Assembly: GCA_963754535.1 (NCBI GenBank)
Contig: CAVWGG010000009.1
Span: 1 to 64,000 of the forward strand
Reading direction: 5' to 3'
DNA length: 64,000 nucleotides
From: RPQJ01 sp963754535
Lineage (GTDB): Bacteria; Pseudomonadota; Gammaproteobacteria; Steroidobacterales; Steroidobacteraceae
Below, piece by piece: positions 8,726-15,921 of this stretch (its first letter is position 1; each line of letters begins with the position of its first letter). The notes under the pieces were generated by a model that saw only the letters and a list, made by a program, of their open reading frames with translations, did not search any database and had not been told where the DNA came from. The translations under genes were made by a program, and so were the position numbers.

Positions 8726-9762
8726 CAGGGCGCACCGCCGATCGAGCGGCCGAAGGTCGCCAGCTTCTCCAGCAACCGCGCGCCGTCGCCACGATCGAGC
8801 GCTTCGCTGGCAGCGCGGATGGCCGCGTGCGGATCGGTGACGGTGCCCGTCACTTCCAGGGCGAGCGCCGCATTCAGCACGAGCGCATCCCGGTGCGAAC
8901 CGCGATCCTGTCCCGTGAACACTGCACGCATCCCGATGGCGTTGTGCACGGCGTCGCCGCCGGCGAGGGACTGCGGCGTGCAGCGCGCGAGACCGTAGTC
9001 GAGCGGATCGCGCTCGGTCCGTACCACGTGGCCAGGCGTCACGTCATACAACTCGAAAGAACCGCACGGCGTCGGTTCGTCCCAGCCGGGTTCGCCGTGC
9101 ACGACGAATACACGCTGGATCGGCATGCCTGCCAGCGTCTCCGCCATGAGGCGCGCCGCGTCGCGGCTGTACGCACCGATCAGCCCGAACGGCGGCTCGG
9201 CCGGATTGGTCAGCGGGCCGAGCAGGTTGAAGACCGTGCGCACGCCGAGGGCACGGCGCACCGGCGCGATCTCCTTCATGGCCGGGTGATAGTGCGGCGC
9301 GAACAGGAACGTGAAGCCCGTCGCCGCGAGGCACTCGCCGGAGCGCTTTTCATCGAGCGGTTGCGGCAAGCCCAGGCATTCGAGCAGGTCCGCGCTGCCG
9401 GACCGGCTCGAGATCGAGCGGTTGCCGTGCTTGACGACGCGCACGCCCATCGCCGCCGTGAGCAGCGAGGCGCCCGTCGAAATGTTGAAGCTGCCCGATG
9501 CGTCGCCGCCGGTACCGACGATGTCGATGGCGGGAGGTCCGGGCGGCAAGGTCGGCCGGCGCGCGAGGCGGCGCATTGCCGACGCGAATCCACGCACTTC
9601 GTCGGCCGTCAGTCCCTTGCTGCGCAATGCGGCCAGCAGCGCACCGGCCATCGCGGGCGCCATCGACGGGTCGGTAAGCGCGACCAGCAGCGCAGCCGCC
9701 TCCGGCTCCGTGAGGTCCTTGCGGTTGAGCAATCGCTCCAGCGTTTCGCGCATTTCCGCCAT
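8725..9762 (-). CDS. trpD: Anthranilate phosphoribosyltransferase
   Basis: The 345-residue enzyme transfers phosphoribose from PRPP to anthranilate. The PRPP-binding GTGGDASGSFNIST motif and the following KHGNRSISSRSGSADLLE stretch are intact. An N-terminal helical dimerisation domain (about residues 1-70) precedes the catalytic domain. The start is 12 bases after the trpG stop, the only non-overlapping junction within the trp enzyme genes. Confidence 0.96.
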   Translation of the reverse strand: MAEMRETLERLLNRKDLTEPEAAALLVALTDPSMAPAMAGALLAALRSKGLTADEVRGFASAMRRLARRPTLPPGPPAIDIVGTGGDASGSFNISTGASLLTAAMGVRVVKHGNRSISSRSGSADLLECLGLPQPLDEKRSGECLAATGFTFLFAPHYHPAMKEIAPVRRALGVRTVFNLLGPLTNPAEPPFGLIGAYSRDAARLMAETLAGMPIQRVFVVHGEPGWDEPTPCGSFELYDVTPGHVVRTERDPLDYGLARCTPQSLAGGDAVHNAIGMRAVFTGQDRGSHRDALVLNAALALEVTGTVTDPHAAIRAASEALDRGDGARLLEKLATFGRSIGGAP

Positions 9763-9774
9763 CGTGCGTCGGGC

Positions 9775-10371
9775 TCAGCGCCGGCCTCCGGTGAACTGCA
9801 GGAAGTTTCCCATCAGCAGCGGGCCTGCGGGCGTGAGCACGCTCTCGGGATGAAACTGCACGCCTTCGACATTCAACTCGCGATGACGCACGCCCATGAT
9901 TTCGCCTTCCGGCGTACGGGCCGTGACTTCGAGGATCGGCGGCAGCGTTTCGGGCTTCGCGATCAAGGAATGGTAGCGACCGACTTCCATCGGCTCCGGC
10001 GCACCGGCGAACACCCCTTTCGCGTCGTGATGCACGGGAGAAACCTTGCCGTGCATGAGCCGTCCGGCGCGCACGACTTCACCGCCGAACACTTCGACGA
10101 TCGACTGGTGACCGAGGCATACACCGAGCACCGGGATGTGGCCCGCGAAGGCGCGGATCATGTCCATCGACACGCCGGCGTCACGCGGCGTGCCCGGGCC
10201 CGGCGAGATGCAGAGGTGCGTCGGCTGCAGCGCCTGCGCCTGCCCGATCGTGATCGCATCGTTGCGATGGACGAGGACGTCGGCGCCGAGCACGAGGAAC
10301 GCCTGCACCAGGTTGTAGGTGAAGCTGTCGTAGTTGTCGACGAGCAGCAGGCGCGGCACGGGCTTCGTCAT
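9775..10371 (-). CDS. trpG: Anthranilate synthase glutamine amidotransferase component
   Basis: This class I glutamine amidotransferase supplies ammonia to TrpE. The nucleophile is Cys85 in VLGVCLGHQ, and the catalytic His-Glu pair lies in QFHPES. The chosen ATG at 10371 overlaps the trpE stop as TGATG; a GTG one codon upstream (10374) is equally in frame. The product could also serve as PabA in folate synthesis, as in many bacteria with a single copy, but the context makes tryptophan its main role. Confidence 0.95.
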   Translation of the reverse strand: MTKPVPRLLLVDNYDSFTYNLVQAFLVLGADVLVHRNDAITIGQAQALQPTHLCISPGPGTPRDAGVSMDMIRAFAGHIPVLGVCLGHQSIVEVFGGEVVRAGRLMHGKVSPVHHDAKGVFAGAPEPMEVGRYHSLIAKPETLPPILEVTARTPEGEIMGVRHRELNVEGVQFHPESVLTPAGPLLMGNFLQFTGGRR

Positions 10372-11759
10372 CACAGGCCCTCCCGCGCAATCTCGAGCGC
10401 TCGCCGGAGCACGTCGCTCTTGGCGAACACCTCGCGGTATTCGTTCATCGGCACGCTGTCCGCCACGATGCCGGCGCCGGCCTGGAAGCTGTACGTGTCG
10501 CCGTGGAAGACCATCGTGCGGATCGTGATTGCGTGGTTCATGTCGCCGCCGAGCCCGAAATAGCCGACCGTGCCGCCGTAGAACCCGCGCCGCACCGGTT
10601 CGAGCTCGTCGATGATTTCCATGGCCCGCACTTTCGGCGCGCCGACGAGCGTGCCCGCCGGGAACGCCGCGGCGAACAGGTCGAACTGGTCACGACCCGG
10701 AGCGAGGCGACCGTTGACTCCGCTCACGATGTGCATGACGTGGCTGTAGCGCTCGATGGAACGGTAGGGATCGACATTGACGCTGCCGGCCTCGGCAACG
10801 CGCCCGAGGTCGTTGCGTGCGAGGTCGACGAGCATGACGTGCTCGGCGTTCTCTTTCGGATCCGCGAGCAACCTGGCTTCATTGGCGAGATCCTGCTCTT
10901 CGTCCGCGCCGCGCGGCAGCGTGCCCGCGATCGGACGCAGGTGCGCGACCCCGCCCTCGAGCTTCACGAGCGCCTCGGGCGACGAGCCCACGATGACCCG
11001 GTCGCCGAGTTCGCAGAAATACATGTAGGGCGAGGGATTGAGCAATCGCAGCGCCCGGTAGGCTTCGAACGGGTCCATGTCGCAGCGGCCGCCGAAGCGG
11101 ATCGACAGCACCAGCTGGTACACGTCGCCCGCGGCGATGTACTCCTTGGTGCGGGCGACGTTATGCAGGAAGGCGTCCTCGGAGAGGCTGGCCGCGGCCG
11201 GACCGAATTTCGTCGCCCGGACCGGTCCGGGCAACCCGCCACGCAGGGCCTGGATGACTTCGCGGCGCAGCGCCAGCCGCTCGTTCTCGGGGCCGGCGTG
11301 CAGCAATGCGGCACGACGCGTCAGGTGATCGAACGCCAGCACCGAACGCGGCGCCACGTAGTGCGCTTCCGGAACGTCGTCGCCGACCCGGGCCCGGGAC
11401 GGCAGCCGCTCGAAATAACGGACGAGGTCGTAGCTGGCGGCACCGACCATGCCGCCCAGCAGCGGGAAGCCCGCCTGGGTGACGTCGGGTCGCGGTGACT
11501 GGGCCAGGGCCTGCCGCAGGGATGCCAGCAGCTCTGCCTGGTTGGCCGGCCGGGGCTCGTGGACGCCGTTGACCACCAGGCCCGCCGCGTCGAGGCGGTA
11601 CTCCAGGCAATCGCCGAACCCGATGAACGAATACCGGGCCAGCCTTTCCCCGCCCTCCACGCTTTCCAACAGGAAGCGCGGACGGAAAGGCTTCAGCTTG
11701 AGATAGGCCGACACCGGCGTGTCGAGGTCGGCTGCAATGTCGAACAAGGTCGTCGTCAC
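10371..11759 (-). CDS. trpE: Anthranilate synthase component I
   Basis: The 462-residue chorismate-using subunit makes anthranilate together with TrpG. The N-terminal LLES motif at residues 30-33 is part of the tryptophan feedback site, so allosteric inhibition is expected. C-terminal catalytic motifs include PIAGTLPRG, HVMLVDLARNDLGRV and GTLVGAPKVRAMEIIDELE. The start is a GTG (11757-11759), 40 bases after the attenuator T tract. It is the first structural gene of the operon and somewhat short for the family. Confidence 0.95.
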   Translation of the reverse strand: MTTTLFDIAADLDTPVSAYLKLKPFRPRFLLESVEGGERLARYSFIGFGDCLEYRLDAAGLVVNGVHEPRPANQAELLASLRQALAQSPRPDVTQAGFPLLGGMVGAASYDLVRYFERLPSRARVGDDVPEAHYVAPRSVLAFDHLTRRAALLHAGPENERLALRREVIQALRGGLPGPVRATKFGPAAASLSEDAFLHNVARTKEYIAAGDVYQLVLSIRFGGRCDMDPFEAYRALRLLNPSPYMYFCELGDRVIVGSSPEALVKLEGGVAHLRPIAGTLPRGADEEQDLANEARLLADPKENAEHVMLVDLARNDLGRVAEAGSVNVDPYRSIERYSHVMHIVSGVNGRLAPGRDQFDLFAAAFPAGTLVGAPKVRAMEIIDELEPVRRGFYGGTVGYFGLGGDMNHAITIRTMVFHGDTYSFQAGAGIVADSVPMNEYREVFAKSDVLRRALEIAREGL

Positions 11760-11799
11760 CTATGGCTCCTCTGTCGCGGGGGCCCGGGGGACGGACAAC

Positions 11800-11835
11800 A
11801 AAAAACCCATCCCACGGTGCTGCGCGGAGATGGGT
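11800..11835 (-). terminator. trp attenuator (intrinsic terminator)
   Basis: Read on the minus strand, ACCCATC (11829-11835) pairs with GATGGGT (11805-11811), followed at once by six T residues (11800-11805). The hairpin lies between the leader peptide gene and trpE. The 5' arm plus the next bases (CCCATCTCC, 11826-11834) can instead pair with GGAGTGGG at 11871-11878, with a single bulge, forming an antiterminator. A competing early hairpin pairs CCACT (11883-11887) with AGTGG (11872-11876). This is the classic three-way attenuator arrangement; the pairing was deduced by eye. Confidence 0.85.
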
Positions 11836-11877
11836 CCTGGAATCCTGCGAAAGAGACTGACGCGGCCGGCCCCACTC

Positions 11878-11934
11878 CTAGAAGTGGCGCCACCACCAGC
11901 GGGTATTCAGCGTGTTTTGCGCGGTTGCGTTCAT
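11878..11934 (-). CDS. trpL: trp operon leader peptide
   Basis: An 18-codon ORF, MNATAQNTLNTRWWWRHF, precedes the attenuator on the minus strand. Three consecutive Trp codons at positions 13-15 would stall the ribosome when charged tRNA-Trp is scarce. A ribosome stalled there would cover the CCACT segment of the early hairpin and leave GGAGTGGG free to form the antiterminator. Only GCGAG precedes the ATG, and the predicted transcript start lies only a few bases upstream, so the leader may be nearly leaderless. It is too short for ordinary gene callers. Confidence 0.88.
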   Translation of the reverse strand: MNATAQNTLNTRWWWRHF

Positions 11935-11944
11935 CTCGCGCTGC

Positions 11945-11973
11945 AGTATCCATGGGCGGGTGCGGACCGTCAA
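11945..11973 (-). promoter_or_regulatory. Predicted sigma-70 promoter of the trp operon
   Basis: On the minus strand a TTGACG -35 box (11968-11973) is followed after 17 bases by GATACT (11945-11950), four of six matches to the -10 consensus. The expected start is near 11938, just before the leader ATG at 11934. The -35 box lies five bases from a G-rich heptamer array (11979-12020). No clear TrpR operator was recognised, so control may rest mainly on attenuation. Confidence 0.6.
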
Positions 11974-11978
11974 GAAAA

Positions 11979-12138
11979 GGGGTTAGGGGTTAGGGGTTAG
12001 GGGTTAGGGGTTAGGGGCTAGTCGGAGGTGCGGCAACTGCGTGTTGATCCGCGGCACGATTGCGGATTGGCACTCGTGCATCAGGCTGGCTCGCACCTCG
12101 GACTAACCCCTAACCCCTAACCCCTAACCCCTATCCCC
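11979..12138. repeat. Heptamer element 1 (paired GGGGTTA / TAACCCC arms)
   Basis: The left arm has five GGGGTTA units plus one GGGGCTA (11979-12020). The right arm has four TAACCCC units plus TATCCCC (12104-12138). Beyond the heptamers the arms continue as an inverted repeat: TAGTCGGAGGTGCG on the left and the complement of TAGTCCGAGGTGCG on the right, one mismatch in 14. The spacer of about 70 bases shows no gene. The element lies between the trp promoter and the divergent aminotransferase gene. The six G4 runs could form a G-quadruplex. Confidence 0.9.
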
Positions 12139-12191
12139 TTCTCGCCGGTGCCCTAAACTGTCGGGCCTGCAAGTCCCAGGGGTTCTCGAGC

Positions 12192-13559
12192 GTGGCAGCA
12201 GCTTGTCTTGGTGGCGTGGCGTTGCAGCGGATCGGCGAGCTCTTCGCCGCCGAGCAACGTCGCTATGTCGACGCGCACCCGCGTTCGCTGCAGCGGACGG
12301 GTCGCGGCATCGCCGGCTTCTACGACGGCGTACCCATGCACTGGATGCGTGACTGGTCGATGCCGTTTCCGTTCCTCGTCGAAACGGCGCAGGGATCGAC
12401 GCTGCGTGACATCGACGGCAACGAATACGCCGACTTCTGCCTCGGCGACACCGGCTCGATGTTCGGCCATTCGCCTGCACCCGTCGTCGCAGCCATCACA
12501 CGACAGGCCGGCAAGGGCCTGACGTACATGCTGCCGACGGAAGATGCGATCGCAGTGGGCCCGTTGCTCGCCGAGCGCTTCAACCTGCCGCACTGGCAGG
12601 TCGCGACCACGGCGACGGATGCCAATCGCTTCGCGCTGCGCGTGGCGCGCGCCGTGACGGGACGCCCGCAGATCCTGGTCTTCAACGGCTGCTACCACGG
12701 CACGGTCGATGAAACGTTCGTGCGACTGGTCGATGGCCGAGCCGTCAATCGCCCGGGCCTGCTGGGCCAGGTCACGGACCTGACGCAACTCGCACGCGTC
12801 GTCGAATTCAATGACGTCGACGGACTGCGCCGTGAGCTGGCGCACGGCGATGTCGCCTGCGTGATCACGGAGCCCGTGCTCACGAACTCTTGCATGGTGC
12901 TGCCGGAGCCGGGCTTTCTCGCCGAGGTCAGGCGACTGACGCGCGCGACGGGCACGCTGCTGCTGGTCGATGAAACACACACGATCTCGACCGGCCCCGG
13001 CGGTTACACACGCGCCCATGGACTCGAGCCGGACCTGTTCGTGCTGGGCAAACCCATCGCCGGCGGCGTCCCCGCAAGCGTCTGGGGCTTCACCGACGAC
13101 GTGGCCCGCCGCCTGGGCGAAGTGCGGGCACAAACGCCGCCGGGTCACTCCGGCATGGGCACCACGCTGTCCGCGAACGCGCTGGCGCTCGCCGCGATGC
13201 GCGCAACGCTCGAGCACGTCATGACTGACGACGCATACCAGCACATGGAGCGACTCGCGGGATTGCTGGCAGACAGCCTGCAGGCGACGATCGCTGCGCG
13301 GAAGCTGCCCTGGCACGTCGTGCGCGTTGGCGCACGCGTGGAGTTCGTCTGCGCACCCGGCCCCCTGCGCAACGGCACGCAGGCCGAGGCCGCGCATGCG
13401 CCTGCCCTCGAGCAGGCCATCCATCTCGCGTTGCTCAACCGCGGCTGCCTCATCGCGCCGTTCCACAACATGATGCTGGTGTGCCCGGCGACCACGGAAA
13501 CCCAGGTCGCGCGACTCAAGGATGCATTCGCGGCCGTGACCGACGCGCTGCTGGCGTGA
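12192..13559 (+). CDS. Class III PLP aminotransferase (glutamate-1-semialdehyde aminomutase-like)
   Basis: The 455-residue protein is a fold-type I, class III aminotransferase. Asp260 in LLLVDETH and the PLP lysine Lys287 in LGKPIAGG are in place, and the CYHG segment (about 167-170) binds cofactor phosphate. It resembles the GSA-aminomutase/aspartate aminotransferase family, but hemL identity is not claimed: the N terminus (MHWMRDWSMPFPFLVETAQGS) differs and the neighbours are catabolic. It starts at a GTG, with CCAGGGG 12 bases upstream as a possible ribosome binding site. It leads a run of four genes on this strand. Confidence 0.8.
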   Translation: MAAACLGGVALQRIGELFAAEQRRYVDAHPRSLQRTGRGIAGFYDGVPMHWMRDWSMPFPFLVETAQGSTLRDIDGNEYADFCLGDTGSMFGHSPAPVVAAITRQAGKGLTYMLPTEDAIAVGPLLAERFNLPHWQVATTATDANRFALRVARAVTGRPQILVFNGCYHGTVDETFVRLVDGRAVNRPGLLGQVTDLTQLARVVEFNDVDGLRRELAHGDVACVITEPVLTNSCMVLPEPGFLAEVRRLTRATGTLLLVDETHTISTGPGGYTRAHGLEPDLFVLGKPIAGGVPASVWGFTDDVARRLGEVRAQTPPGHSGMGTTLSANALALAAMRATLEHVMTDDAYQHMERLAGLLADSLQATIAARKLPWHVVRVGARVEFVCAPGPLRNGTQAEAAHAPALEQAIHLALLNRGCLIAPFHNMMLVCPATTETQVARLKDAFAAVTDALLA

Positions 13560-13597
13560 GCGCGTTGCACCGCCCCAAGGCCTGACAGGGAGCAGCA

Positions 13598-14479
13598 TTG
13601 GACCCGACGCTCATCACCACCGTCCTGCTGCCCGCGGCCGTCGGCGTGATCATGTTCGGTCTCGGCCTCGCCTTGACTCCGGCGGACTTCGCCCGCGTCA
13701 TGCAGTTTAAGCGCGCAGTGGTCGTCGGCCTGCTGGTGCAGACGATCGTGCTGGTGGCGGTGGCCTTTGCGATCACCCAGCTGTTCGAGCTGCCGCCGAT
13801 GCTTGCGGTCGGCTTCATGTTGCTGGCCGCCTCGCCGGGTGGAGCGCTGGCCAATATCTTCAGCCACCTCGCCCACGGCGACGTTGCGCTCAACATCACA
13901 CTGACGGCCATCAACAGCGTGCTGGCGCTCGCCTGGCTGCCGCTCGTGCTGAACTGGTCGCTGGCCCACTTCCTCGGCGCCGGGCAATTCGTGCCGGCTC
14001 CCACGCAAAAGGTCATGGAGGTCGCCACCGTGATCATTTTTCCGGTGTTCATCGGCATGCTCGTGTGCCGCGCCCAGCCTGCCCTGGCCCGACGCGCCGC
14101 GCGTCCCGTCCGCATCGGGTCGATCCTGCTGCTGGCGCTCGTCGTGGCGATTGCGCTCGCAAGCGCCGGCAGCACACTGCTGCAGCATTTTGGCGCGGTC
14201 GGCCTCGCATGCATCACGTTCAACCTCGTTTCGCTGGCGGTCGGCTACGCGATTCCACGTGTCATCGGCTTGCCAGTGCCGCAGGCAACGTCGATCGCGC
14301 TCGAGATCGGGGTGCACAATGCGGCCGTCGCGATCTTCGTCGCGATGAACGTATTGAACAGCGAAGTGGCATCCATGCCCGCGGCGCTGTATGGAATCAT
14401 GATGATCGCCACCGCCAGCATTGCCGTCACCTGGCTCAGGCGCAAGCACTCGGGCGCCGTTGCTGCCGTCCTCGAATAG
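13598..14479 (+). CDS. Bile acid:sodium symporter (BASS) family transporter
   Basis: The 293-residue protein is hydrophobic throughout, with eight to ten predicted membrane helices and the family's internal motif around LLAASPGGALANIFSHLAHGDVALN. BASS members import organic anions such as bile acids, pantothenate or keto acids with sodium. The start is a TTG at 13598, supported by AGGGAG six bases upstream. Its place between an aminotransferase and an oxidase suggests it imports or exports the acid these enzymes handle; the substrate is unknown. Confidence 0.85.
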   Translation: MDPTLITTVLLPAAVGVIMFGLGLALTPADFARVMQFKRAVVVGLLVQTIVLVAVAFAITQLFELPPMLAVGFMLLAASPGGALANIFSHLAHGDVALNITLTAINSVLALAWLPLVLNWSLAHFLGAGQFVPAPTQKVMEVATVIIFPVFIGMLVCRAQPALARRAARPVRIGSILLLALVVAIALASAGSTLLQHFGAVGLACITFNLVSLAVGYAIPRVIGLPVPQATSIALEIGVHNAAVAIFVAMNVLNSEVASMPAALYGIMMIATASIAVTWLRRKHSGAVAAVLE

Positions 14480-14494
14480 ACCGGAGTCCACCGC

Positions 14495-15868
14495 ATGTTG
14501 ATCGAAAAACTCGCTGCCATCGTCGGCGACGCCAACGTCCTCACCGGCGAGCAGGTGAGCGCGCGCGCCGTGGGCTGGGCGGACCGCCGACCCTGCCAGG
14601 CGAAGGCCATCGTGCGACCCGGCAGCACGGACGAAGTCTCGCGCGTGCTGGCCGAGTGCCACGCAGTCGGTCAACCCGTCGTGATGTTCGGCGGCCTCAC
14701 CGGACTGGTACAGGGCGGCGTTGCCGGCGAGCACGAGATCGCGCTTTCGCTCGAGCGCATGCATCGCATCGAATCGATCGATCCGATCGGGCGCACGATG
14801 ACCGTCGAAGCCGGGGTACCCATCCAGCGCATCCAGGAAGAAGCGGAAAAGCACGGCTTGCTGTATCCGGTGGACTTCGGCGCGCGGGGTTCGGCGCACA
14901 TTGGCGGCAGCGCTGCCACCAATGCGGGCGGCAATGGCGTGATCCGTTACGGCATGACGCGCGACTCGGTGCTGGGACTCGAAGCCGTGCTCGCCGACGG
15001 CACGGTGATCCCGGCGCTGAACCGCATGATCAAGAACAACGCGGCCTACGACCTGAAGCAGTTGTTCATCGGTTCCGAGGGAACGCTTGGCGTCATCACG
15101 CGGCTGGTGCTGCGCCTGCGCGAGAGCCCGCGCAGCACGCAGTCGGCGCTGGTGGCATGCCCGACGTTCACCGACGTGACCCGATTCCTGAAGCACATCG
15201 ATGGCGCGCTCGGCGGCTCGCTGTCGGCGTTCGAGCTGATGTGGAACGAGTTCTACCGGATGGTGACCACGCCACCGTCGAAGGGAACTCCGCCGCTGCC
15301 GCAGACCTACGACTACTACGTGCTGGTCGAGAGCGCGGGAGGCGACCCGACGCGGGACCAGGCGCAATTCGAGGAGGCAATTGCCGCCGCCATCGAGTCG
15401 GGACTCGTCGTCGACGCCGTGGTGTGTTCGTCCGAGGGCCAGCGCGAGGCGTTGTGGGCGCTGCGCGACGACGTCGAAGGAATCTTCCGGCTCGGCATGC
15501 CGGTCGCGTTCGACGTCAGCCTGCCCCTCGCCGGGATGGAAGGGTACGTGACCGAAGTCGTCGAGCGCCTCGAGCGCGAGTGGCCGGCGTACCGTCGGTT
15601 CGTGTTCGGCCACCTGGGCGACGGCAACCTGCACATCATCGCGGCAGGACCACCGAGTGCCGAAGCTCGCCACGGCATCGAACGCTGCGTCTACGAACCG
15701 CTCGCCTCGCGCGGGGGATCCGTCTCGGCCGAGCATGGCATCGGCCGCGAGAAGCAGCCGTGGCTCAACCTGTGTCGCAGCCCGGCGGAACTCGCCTTGA
15801 TGCAGAAATTGAAGCAGGCCCTCGACCCGAAAGGCATCCTGAACCCGGGGCGCGTGTTGCCTGGCTGA
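14495..15868 (+). CDS. FAD-linked oxidase, D-2-hydroxyacid dehydrogenase type
   Basis: The 457-residue protein has an N-terminal PCMH-type FAD domain (GGLTGLVQGG, then GSAATNAGGNGVIRYGMTRD) and a C-terminal FAD-oxidase domain with HLGDGNLHI and EHGIGREK. The histidines of those C-terminal motifs bind a metal in D-lactate and D-2-hydroxyglutarate dehydrogenases. Such enzymes oxidise D-2-hydroxy acids to keto acids and pass electrons to a quinone or flavoprotein. The gene follows the BASS transporter by 15 bases and is probably cotranscribed with it. The exact substrate cannot be read from the sequence. Confidence 0.85.
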   Translation: MLIEKLAAIVGDANVLTGEQVSARAVGWADRRPCQAKAIVRPGSTDEVSRVLAECHAVGQPVVMFGGLTGLVQGGVAGEHEIALSLERMHRIESIDPIGRTMTVEAGVPIQRIQEEAEKHGLLYPVDFGARGSAHIGGSAATNAGGNGVIRYGMTRDSVLGLEAVLADGTVIPALNRMIKNNAAYDLKQLFIGSEGTLGVITRLVLRLRESPRSTQSALVACPTFTDVTRFLKHIDGALGGSLSAFELMWNEFYRMVTTPPSKGTPPLPQTYDYYVLVESAGGDPTRDQAQFEEAIAAAIESGLVVDAVVCSSEGQREALWALRDDVEGIFRLGMPVAFDVSLPLAGMEGYVTEVVERLEREWPAYRRFVFGHLGDGNLHIIAAGPPSAEARHGIERCVYEPLASRGGSVSAEHGIGREKQPWLNLCRSPAELALMQKLKQALDPKGILNPGRVLPG

Positions 15869-15921
15869 GGCGCAGGCGCCTCTCGGTTCACTGACGATTT
15901 GCGGAGAGCCCTGGCCTCATC

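Noticed and set aside
11979..12138. CRISPR array from the regular heptamer repeats
   Set aside because: Units are 7 bases without spacers and arms are inverted; no cas genes are present.
13145..15736. Minus-strand ORF of 863 codons opposite the aminotransferase, BASS and FAD oxidase genes
   Set aside because: It spans three convincing genes on the other strand and shows low-complexity composition with no motif.
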